Source: Clostridia bacterium (GTDB lineage Bacteria; Bacillota_A; Clostridia; Oscillospirales; QAKW01). From it: DNA of 6,040 nt. Below are positions 1 through 4,615 of the stretch, piece by piece. The position numbers were made by a program, and so were the translations under genes. The notes beneath the pieces are model-generated. The model worked only from the letters and a program-made list of their open reading frames with translations. It had not been told where the DNA came from and searched no databases. Location: assembly GCA_017396865.1 (NCBI GenBank), contig JAFQKO010000046.1, positions 1 through 6,040 of the forward strand. Direction: 5' to 3'. Within the stretch, counting starts at the first letter, position 1. Each line of letters begins with the position of its first letter.

Positions 1-137
1 GCAACGTAAGCTTTGAAAATGCGAAGCGAATGCGTGAAGCGGGCGCCGACATTTTTGTGGCAGGTACGTCCAGCGTATTTTCCAAAGATGCTTCCATTGC
101 CGAAAACACCCAAAAGCTCCGAACCATCATTGAATAG
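1..137 (+). CDS. rpe: Ribulose-phosphate 3-epimerase-like protein, C-terminal fragment
   Basis: The 3' end of a gene that begins left of the window; the first complete codon is at 3 and the stop TAG is at 135-137, giving 44 visible residues. The fragment starts NVSFENAKRM and contains AGADIFVAGTSSVF, which matches the last beta-alpha unit of the TIM-barrel ribulose-phosphate 3-epimerase family. In that family the Gly-Thr/Ser-Ser loop after the AGAD-FVAG strand binds the substrate phosphate. Members interconvert ribulose-5-phosphate and xylulose-5-phosphate in the cytosol; close relatives act on allulose-6-phosphate, and the fragment cannot separate these. The reading frame is intact to a normal-looking helical C-terminus. 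Transcription should end at the terminator 30 bp downstream. The family call is fairly secure; the exact substrate is not. Confidence 0.72.
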   Translation, partial: NVSFENAKRMREAGADIFVAGTSSVFSKDASIAENTQKLRTIIE

Positions 138-166
138 ATCACAAAATGAAGAGTATATATAAACGT

Positions 167-196
167 AAAAAGGCTTGATTCGATCAAGCCTTTTTT
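167..196. terminator. Bidirectional intrinsic terminator T1
   Basis: Stem GGCTTGAT (172-179) pairs perfectly with ATCAAGCC (183-190) around a 3-nt loop. It is flanked by AAAAA on the left (167-171) and TTTTTT on the right (191-196), so a U-tract follows the hairpin on either strand. It separates the epimerase-like gene (plus) from the 73-codon gene (minus). The TGA stop of the minus gene (184-186) lies inside the stem. Confidence 0.88.
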
Positions 197-405
197 AATT
201 GGATTGTTTCGTTGGATTTCATTGAAATTTCAATGATGGGATCGGTATATACGTTCCCATTTGGGTCGATGCCGTCGGGGTGGGTGCAGGCAACGACACC
301 CAGATCGCCGTTGCCCGGCAGGGCGCCCTCAAAGAAATCGGGGGCTGCGGTATCCTTTTTTATGGAATGCTTTTTCGCAAGTGCGATCACATCTAAAACC
401 TTCAT
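184..405 (-). CDS. Short protein resembling the N-terminus of a large glycoside-hydrolase-like family; possible truncated remnant
   Basis: A 73-residue protein. The start is well supported: AAGGAG lies 6 nt upstream of ATG and a near-consensus promoter lies just beyond. There is no signal peptide, membrane segment or cysteine pair. Residues 20-45 (AAPDFFEGALPGNGDLGVV, then ACTHPDG) resemble the first 50 residues of much larger clostridial and bacilli proteins related to family 65/95-type glycoside hydrolases, which from memory read like PDFFEGALLGNGGLGVVVCTRPDA and continue for several hundred residues. After about residue 46 that resemblance stops. The tail EISMKSNETIQL looks like a beta-sandwich strand that could come from the far end of such a protein. 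I infer an internally deleted or truncated gene that is still expressible, but a genuine small protein is possible. The antisense 74-codon reading frame at 212-436 is considered a shadow. Confidence 0.6.
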   Translation of the reverse strand: MKVLDVIALAKKHSIKKDTAAPDFFEGALPGNGDLGVVACTHPDGIDPNGNVYTDPIIEISMKSNETIQLKKA

Positions 406-411
406 ATTAAG

Positions 412-417
412 CTCCTT
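412..417 (-). promoter_or_regulatory. Ribosome binding site of the 73-codon gene
   Basis: AAGGAG on the minus strand, 6 nt from the ATG at 403-405. It is what argues that this short reading frame is a real translated gene and fixes its start. Confidence 0.8.
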
Positions 418-435
418 GCCAAATTGTTTTTATTG

Positions 436-464
436 ATTATAGCACAACAGATCATAAATGTAAA
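436..464 (-). promoter_or_regulatory. Sigma-A promoter of the 73-codon gene
   Basis: Read on the minus strand: -35 TTTACA (459-464, 5 of 6 consensus), a 17-bp spacer, and a perfect -10 TATAAT (436-441) preceded by TGC, which makes it an extended -10. Transcription should start near 429, giving a leader of about 24 nt that includes the AAGGAG site. A transcript from the upstream araC-type gene could also read in, since no clear terminator lies between them. Confidence 0.75.
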
Positions 465-471
465 TGCGGGT

Positions 472-499
472 AAATTGACGCAAAAGGCGACAAAATTGA
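472..499. repeat. Short direct repeat AAATTGA, 21-bp period, upstream of the promoter at 436-464
   Basis: AAATTGA occurs at 472-478 and again at 493-499, so the copies are exactly 21 bp (about two helical turns) apart on the same face. The nearer copy lies 8 bp upstream of the -35 box. This geometry is typical of AraC-family operators, and an AraC-family gene ends right beside it. The motif is only 7 bp and AT-rich, so chance is quite possible. Confidence 0.28.
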
Positions 500-500
500 T

Positions 501-1265
501 CTACCGCAGTCTTTGACGTTTACTGTATTGAAGGGGCGATACCCCCACATATTCTTTAAATTGGCGGCTAAAATGGGAAACGTTATTATAGCCCAAGGAG
601 AAGGCGATCTCTCCGACTGAATGCTCGGTCGCTGTGAGCTCATACTGCGCCATCTCGATCCGTGCACGCACCAGATCATCGATCGGCGAGGTACCGTACT
701 GAGCATGGTACAGCGCGTGAAACCGAGAGGGGCTCAAAGAAAGCTCGGCGGCGAGCGCCGCCACCGACCAAGGGCGGTCTAATGTGCCCAACATTTTCCG
801 ACGCACACGGCGCAGTTGACCTGCCACTGTATCATCCGATGCGTTTTCGGGGAAGCGGGAAAGCTTGATGAAAAGCTCCCGCGCCTTCAGATTCATCAGC
901 TCCGCTCGTTGGGACTTTTTCGAAAAAAATTCCTCCTGCAGCTCCTCCACAATATCTGAAATGAACTGCCACTTTTTGGGAAACATCCATTGATCCAACG
1001 GAAGCCCCTCCAAAAGCCGCGCATCGGCGAGGGTAAAATGAAACCAATCGTGGATCGAACTCCCGTCGGCGGTAAAATATTGCGGTGTTTTCGGACGCCA
1101 CAGAATGCAACTATGGGGCGGCATCCGCACCAATTCGCCGTTGATTTTGGTTAAAATCCCCGTTGTAAAATGAGCAAAGGAGTATTCCGGATACCCCTGC
1201 TCCCGATTGATCTCAAACGCAGTCTCGCGGTGCTGCGCATAACATATCTTTGTTATCGTTATCAT
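501..1265 (-). CDS. AraC/XylS-family transcriptional regulator
   Basis: A 254-residue cytosolic DNA-binding regulator of ordinary length for the family. Residues 1-140 form a cupin-like sensing half; PHSCILWRPKTPQYF (about 50-64) and IHDWFHFTL (71-79) fit the core strands of AraC-type ligand domains. Residues 150-254 carry the two helix-turn-helix units: SVAALAAELSLSPSRFHALY (about 167-186) and the AraC signature around SVGEIAFSLGYNNVSHFSRQF (216-236), followed by the usual GVSPLQYSKRQR end. It is transcribed divergently from the UroD-like gene at 1390 across a 124-bp shared region, so regulation of that gene and of itself is the simplest inference; such regulators often sense a sugar or related small molecule. 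The ATG at 1263-1265 is the only sensible start, with a modest AGGGTGA element upstream. The stop is TAG at 501-503. The ligand is unknown. Confidence 0.93.
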   Translation of the reverse strand: MITITKICYAQHRETAFEINREQGYPEYSFAHFTTGILTKINGELVRMPPHSCILWRPKTPQYFTADGSSIHDWFHFTLADARLLEGLPLDQWMFPKKWQFISDIVEELQEEFFSKKSQRAELMNLKARELFIKLSRFPENASDDTVAGQLRRVRRKMLGTLDRPWSVAALAAELSLSPSRFHALYHAQYGTSPIDDLVRARIEMAQYELTATEHSVGEIAFSLGYNNVSHFSRQFKEYVGVSPLQYSKRQRLR

Positions 1266-1281
1266 CGTATCACCCTATATC

Positions 1282-1310
1282 ATCATACACTATTCAGTAG
1301 GATATGTCAA
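1282..1310 (-). promoter_or_regulatory. Sigma-A promoter of the AraC-family gene
   Basis: On the minus strand: perfect -35 TTGACA (1305-1310), exactly 17 bp, then -10 TATGAT (1282-1287, 5 of 6). The expected start point near 1275 leaves a leader of only about 10 nt before the ATG at 1265, so the only room for a ribosome site is the AGGGTGA stretch. The promoter is back-to-back with the plus-strand promoter at 1331-1359. Confidence 0.75.
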
Positions 1311-1330
1311 ATACAAAGCAACATATGCTA

Positions 1331-1359
1331 TTGCAACAAGACGCCCCGCCATTTATAAT
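1331..1359 (+). promoter_or_regulatory. Sigma-A promoter of the UroD-like gene
   Basis: -35 TTGCAA (1331-1336, 4 of 6), a 17-bp spacer, and a perfect -10 TATAAT (1354-1359). Transcription should start near 1366, giving a leader of about 24 nt. The weak -35 box would suit a promoter that needs an activator, and the AraC-family gene is encoded next door. The two divergent -35 boxes are only 20 bp apart. Confidence 0.72.
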
Positions 1360-1374
1360 TAAATCAAAAAGCAG

Positions 1375-1381
1375 AAAGGGG
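1375..1381 (+). promoter_or_regulatory. Ribosome binding site of the UroD-like gene
   Basis: AAAGGGG followed by 8 nt and the ATG at 1390. It supports that ATG as the start of the 402-residue protein. Confidence 0.7.
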
Positions 1382-1389
1382 TTTTTACC

Positions 1390-2598
1390 ATGAATTCAAG
1401 AGAACGTGTGCGTTCTGTTTTAAATCATCAAATTCCGGACCGTGTGCCAAACGGCCTTGGCGGTTGCGAAACCGCAGGAATGCACATAGTAGCATATGAT
1501 AAATTACAGCATATTTTAGGCGTTTCCCCTCAACCGCCGCGGGTCGATACCTTTATGACCAACGCTGTTTTTGAAGAGCCGTTGATCAAAGCCATGGAGG
1601 GCGACATTCTTTTGGTAGCATCACCGGGAATGTGCCGAAGCGAGCTGCGCGGGGACGTTGCAAGCCAATGGAAGGAGCAGCAATTATGGGGCAAGACCTA
1701 CCGTGTTTCGGTCGGCGAAAGCTTTATTCAAAATCCGGACGGCAGTATTATATGGCGGGGTAAGAAAGATCGCATCTGCCCCGCAGGAACCTACTATTTC
1801 GAAACGGTTTCAAGCGCCTCCGATTTAACAATGGATTTTGAAATTCCGGATCCCGATGCCTTTCAACCCGAAAACGCGTTGAATGATCAAACACTGCGCC
1901 GTTTAGAGGAGACTGCCAAATATTTATACGAAACGACCGACTATTCCCTTTGCATGGGCGAGGCTATCCGCGATCTGCAGATCTCCCCGGGCGGCATGAT
2001 CGGCGGCATGATCCTGATGAAAGAAGAGCCCGAAATCATGCAAGCCTTTTTGGAAAAATGCCTGCAAGCCGCGCTGGAACAGCTCAAGCTTTTGGAGCAG
2101 GCCGTAGGTAAATACGTAGACATCCTTTCCATTGCCCATGATTTCGGCGATAATCGCGGAGTGATGATCGGAGCCCCTCTATGGCGGGAGCTCTATAAAC
2201 CCTTCTATCGTCGACTCTTTGAGGGCTGGCACAACACAACAAGCATGAAGATCAACCTCCATTCCTGTGGCAGTATTCAAGAGATCATGGGGGATTTGAT
2301 CGAATGCGGGGTGGATATTATCAATCCGGTGCAAACCTCCGCCGCCAACATGGAAGCCGCTTCCCTCAAGGAGCAATTCGGCGACCGTGTGATTTTCTGG
2401 GGCGGTGCTTACGACGCCCAGCTCATCCACGTCGATGCAGATTATGAACAGGTCTATCAGGCGGTTTCCCAAAATATCAAAACCTTGAGAAAAGGCGGAA
2501 ACTATATCTTCGCAGGGGTTCACAATCTGCCTGCCAATATGCCCGAGCACCACATCAAAGCGATGATCGATGCTTACCGGGCTACGAGCAATTATTAA
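1390..2598 (+). CDS. Uroporphyrinogen decarboxylase (URO-D)/MtaA-fold protein
   Basis: A 402-residue cytosolic protein of the URO-D superfamily, which holds haem-pathway UroD and the corrinoid-dependent methyltransferases MtaA/MtbA. The N-terminal MNSRERVRSVLNHQIPDRVP is the hallmark opening of the methyltransferase-like branch. The TIM-barrel core includes HDFGDNRGVMIGAPLWRELYK... (250-270), then INLHSCGSIQEIM (288-300) with the His291-x-Cys293 pair that binds zinc in MtaA-type enzymes, DIINPVQTSAANM (309-321), and FWGG-DAQ (336-344). The C-terminal VHNLPANMPEHHI (377-389) has His378 where MtaA proteins supply a third ligand. It lacks the N-terminal arginine motifs of true haem-pathway UroD, so methyl transfer is more likely than porphyrin decarboxylation. 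No corrinoid protein or partner is adjacent. It appears monocistronic, between its own promoter and terminator T2. A 12-bp tandem duplication (1990-2013) encodes GGMI twice. The substrate is unknown. Confidence 0.9.
   Translation: MNSRERVRSVLNHQIPDRVPNGLGGCETAGMHIVAYDKLQHILGVSPQPPRVDTFMTNAVFEEPLIKAMEGDILLVASPGMCRSELRGDVASQWKEQQLWGKTYRVSVGESFIQNPDGSIIWRGKKDRICPAGTYYFETVSSASDLTMDFEIPDPDAFQPENALNDQTLRRLEETAKYLYETTDYSLCMGEAIRDLQISPGGMIGGMILMKEEPEIMQAFLEKCLQAALEQLKLLEQAVGKYVDILSIAHDFGDNRGVMIGAPLWRELYKPFYRRLFEGWHNTTSMKINLHSCGSIQEIMGDLIECGVDIINPVQTSAANMEAASLKEQFGDRVIFWGGAYDAQLIHVDADYEQVYQAVSQNIKTLRKGGNYIFAGVHNLPANMPEHHIKAMIDAYRATSNY
1990..2013 (+). repeat. Perfect 12-bp tandem duplication inside the UroD-like gene
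   Basis: GGCGGCATGATC occurs at 1990-2001 and again at 2002-2013, in frame, encoding Gly-Gly-Met-Ile twice (residues 201-208). It looks like a replication-slippage duplication that kept the frame, or simply matching codons for a family motif. Confidence 0.7.
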
Positions 2599-2640
2599 AC
2601 CAAAAAGGATTGACCGATTCGGTCAATCCTTTTTGGTTTA
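2596..2640. terminator. Bidirectional terminator T2: 45-bp perfect palindrome containing both stop codons
   Basis: Bases 2596-2616 pair without mismatch with 2620-2640 around the 3-nt loop ATT, a 21-bp stem. The inner part is GGATTGACCG/CGGTCAATCC, bordered by AAAAA (2602-2606) and TTTTT (2630-2634), which serve as the U-tract for each strand. The outermost triplets are the TAA stop of the plus-strand UroD-like gene (2596-2598) and, in mirror image, the TAA stop of the minus-strand flavoprotein gene (2638-2640). Confidence 0.92.
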
Positions 2641-3918
2641 CAGATGTCCGCCTTCGATCTCGGCGGTGTTTTTGCCGTGGATCACAACGGTTTTATCTTC
2701 GGGTACGTAGGAATCGGGGAAATGGATCATCACGTTTTCCTTTTCCAGCTTTGCCTGCAAGGCACGGATATCCACCGCCGCGATGGCCGCATTTTCCTTG
2801 ATCGCAAGGGTGGCCGCCTCCCCTGCCGCCTGACCTGTTAGGATCGCGGGCGGGATAACGCGGATCAGATCCCAGCCGTAGCCGGTACCGTCGGCGCTTC
2901 TGCCTGCGGTGATGATATTGGGGAAATCACGGCGGGTGAGAGCGCGGAGCGGGATCTCAAAGAGGTGGTCGCGATGTTCAAAATCGTTGATGGCGCAAAT
3001 GGAATCATCAAAATGGCGATAGGCATCGGAAACCTTCAAGGAATAATCGCCCTTAATATGGGCGGTGGTACGGAACTGGGGCATACCGGGGGTGGTAACC
3101 ACCTCACGGCTCTTACGGTCGGTCTGCTTCAATTTTTCCAACACCAACAGGTGGTTGCGAACGATATAATCGCTGACCTCCTCGGCGGAAAGACCCGACC
3201 AGCGGGGCACGTCATCAGGCTGATGATCGCCGAACAGATTGATATTACCGCCGCTGATACCCGTATAGACCCGACCGATGTCCCCCGCTTCCACCGCTTT
3301 TTGACAGCTATCGAGGGTGATCATCTTTGCAGAAAAAGTAAAAAAGTTTTCACCGCTCACGGTGGGGATACCGCCGCGGCGCAGAACATCGCAATCGCCG
3401 GTGGTATCGATCAGCACACGGCAGGGATAAAACTCCGTGCCGCCCTTGCTTTCGGTAACCACGCCGGTGCAAATATTCCCTTTCATAATGGGATCGGCCG
3501 CCATGCAGTCGAACAGAATATCGGCGCCGCTTTTTTTGAGTTCTTCGGTTAATTGATAGGCGAAAATCGCGGGCGAATAGCGCTGAACGTAGCGTTTCTC
3601 CGTCGGAACGGCGGGCTCGCCGTTTTTCCACTCCTCGGGGATGGTATCCCAACCGAGAGTTGCGCTCATCCGCAGCCATTTTTCGGCAAGGCCGAAGATG
3701 ATCTGCTTGCCGCGGCCGTTGCACATGGGCACAAACAAATTGATCAAGCCCAGCGTGCCGAGGCCGCCGAGGATATTGCTTTTTTCCAGCAACAGGGTGG
3801 AAAGGCCGTTATTGGCGGCGCTGACCGCCGCCGCAACGCCTGCAACACCGCCGCCGCAGACGATGACGTCGTAGGCCTTTTTGACGGGAATGGATCTGGA
3901 ATAGGTGAGCTTTTCCAT
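2638..3918 (-). CDS. FAD-dependent oxidoreductase (FAD_oxidored/PF12831-type flavoprotein)
   Basis: A 426-residue soluble flavoprotein. The Rossmann dinucleotide-binding unit is at the N-terminus: YDVIVCGGGVAGVAAAVSAA (16-35), with GGGVAG at 22-27 and the acidic Glu45 ending LSTLLLEK (39-46), followed by GGLGTLGLINLFVP. The C-terminal NIITAGRSADGTGYGWDLIR, then PPAILTGQAAGEAATLA, is the FAD-contacting closing segment of this family. No iron-sulphur motif or signal peptide is visible. The start chosen is the ATG at 3916-3918: AAGGAG lies 6 nt upstream and the Rossmann fold begins soon after. The frame stays open to 4107, but that stretch overlaps pflA and has no flavoprotein character. It starts 1 nt after the pflA stop (TAAaATG), so it is the last gene of the pflB-pflA operon and probably translationally coupled. 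The substrate is unknown. Confidence 0.9.
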   Translation of the reverse strand: MEKLTYSRSIPVKKAYDVIVCGGGVAGVAAAVSAANNGLSTLLLEKSNILGGLGTLGLINLFVPMCNGRGKQIIFGLAEKWLRMSATLGWDTIPEEWKNGEPAVPTEKRYVQRYSPAIFAYQLTEELKKSGADILFDCMAADPIMKGNICTGVVTESKGGTEFYPCRVLIDTTGDCDVLRRGGIPTVSGENFFTFSAKMITLDSCQKAVEAGDIGRVYTGISGGNINLFGDHQPDDVPRWSGLSAEEVSDYIVRNHLLVLEKLKQTDRKSREVVTTPGMPQFRTTAHIKGDYSLKVSDAYRHFDDSICAINDFEHRDHLFEIPLRALTRRDFPNIITAGRSADGTGYGWDLIRVIPPAILTGQAAGEAATLAIKENAAIAAVDIRALQAKLEKENVMIHFPDSYVPEDKTVVIHGKNTAEIEGGHL

Positions 3919-3919
3919 T

Positions 3920-4615
3920 TTACTCTCCTTGCAGTTTTTTGATCTGCTCCGCAGAGGCTTCGGGGAGATGCCCGAAGGGGAACTCGATCCCGAGCTGATC
4001 ATATTTCGTTTGACAAATTTTGCGGAAGGGCAACAGTTCAACACCGTCCACACAAGGGTACTGCGCGGCAATGGAATTGAGTTTTTCGACATTTTCTGCG
4101 GTATCATTCACCGTAGGGATAATAACCTGCCGCAGGGTGGTGGGGATTCTTTTTTCATTCAGATACACCAAGAACTGCTTGACCGCCGCCATGGAACAGC
4201 CGACGTTTTCACGGTAGGCTTCCTCGTTGGTATATTTAAAATCCAGCAGCACGCGGTCGGTTTCTTTCAGCAATGCCTTAACCTCATCGTTCAGCAGGCA
4301 ACCGGAGGTATCGAGACAGGTATTGATTACCGCCCCATGGCAAAGGGAAAACACCTCTTTGGCAAATGCCGCCTGCATCAGCGGCTCACCGCCCGAAAGG
4401 GTGATGCCGCCCCGCTCACCGAAATAGGAGCGATAGCGCTGAACCTTTTCGACCAGCGCCTCGGCTGTATACTCTGTTCCGCCATCGAGCGACCAGGTAT
4501 CGGGGTTATGACAGCATTTACACCGCAAAGGGCAACCCTGCAAAAAGGCAACAAACCGCACACCCGGGCCATCCACCGTGCCGAGGCTTTGGATGGAATG
4601 GATCCGACCGATCAT
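3920..4615 (-). CDS. pflA: Pyruvate formate-lyase-activating enzyme (radical SAM)
   Basis: A 231-residue cytosolic enzyme, the usual size of the short PflA class without an extra ferredoxin domain. It uses S-adenosylmethionine and a [4Fe-4S] cluster to abstract a hydrogen from the radical glycine of PflB. The family opening is clear: [20 protein letters not shown] (5-24). The cluster motif CX3CX2C is Cys28, Cys32 and Cys35 in [16 protein letters not shown]; Cys34 is an extra cysteine between ligands. SGGEP (74-78) is the SAM-amino-group motif, and [12 protein letters not shown] (123-134) and [11 protein letters not shown] (161-171) are later barrel strands. Its ATG overlaps the pflB stop (ATGA at 4612-4615), and no good Shine-Dalgarno sequence precedes it, so translation probably depends on ribosomes finishing pflB. 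Adjacency to pflB supports PFL as its substrate. Confidence 0.95.
   Translation of the reverse strand: MIGRIHSIQSLGTVDGPGVRFVAFLQGCPLRCKCCHNPDTWSLDGGTEYTAEALVEKVQRYRSYFGERGGITLSGGEPLMQAAFAKEVFSLCHGAVINTCLDTSGCLLNDEVKALLKETDRVLLDFKYTNEEAYRENVGCSMAAVKQFLVYLNEKRIPTTLRQVIIPTVNDTAENVEKLNSIAAQYPCVDGVELLPFRKICQTKYDQLGIEFPFGHLPEASAEQIKKLQGE
3925..3930 (-). promoter_or_regulatory. Ribosome binding site of the flavoprotein, embedded in the last codons of pflA
   Basis: AAGGAG on the minus strand, 6 nt before the ATG at 3916-3918. The bases belong to the pflA codons CAA GGA GAG (Gln-Gly-Glu) just before its TAA. It decides the flavoprotein start against the longer open frame. Confidence 0.85.

Noticed and set aside
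212..436. A 74-codon plus-strand open frame opposite the 73-codon gene
   Set aside because: No ribosome site or promoter in the right place, and it ends in the promoter region of the minus-strand gene, which has a full set of expression signals.
470..500. A possible terminator after the AraC-family gene
   Set aside because: Only a 3-bp CGC/GCG stem around TTTT could be drawn and there is no following T-tract, so no terminator is called; the regulator transcript may run into the 73-codon gene.
1277..1305. ATATC...GATAT inverted repeat flanking the regulator's promoter
   Set aside because: Only 5 bp per arm with an AT-rich sequence and overlap with the -35 box; expected by chance in this region.
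1170..1358. A 62-codon plus-strand open frame running out of the regulator into the divergent promoter region
   Set aside because: It is antisense to the start of the AraC-family gene and crosses both promoters; no ribosome site seen.
1868..1886. A GAAAACGCGTTGAAT stretch resembling a catabolite response element
   Set aside because: It lacks the flanking TG/CA of the consensus and lies in the middle of a coding sequence.
2965..3552. A 195-codon plus-strand open frame opposite the flavoprotein gene
   Set aside because: It lies wholly within the clear FAD-binding gene on the other strand, with low-complexity antisense-type composition.
3919..4107. A 63-residue N-terminal extension of the flavoprotein from an ATG at 4107
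   Set aside because: It overlaps the conserved end of pflA, is Ser/Pro/Lys-rich without family similarity, and the internal ATG at 3918 has a good AAGGAG at the correct distance.
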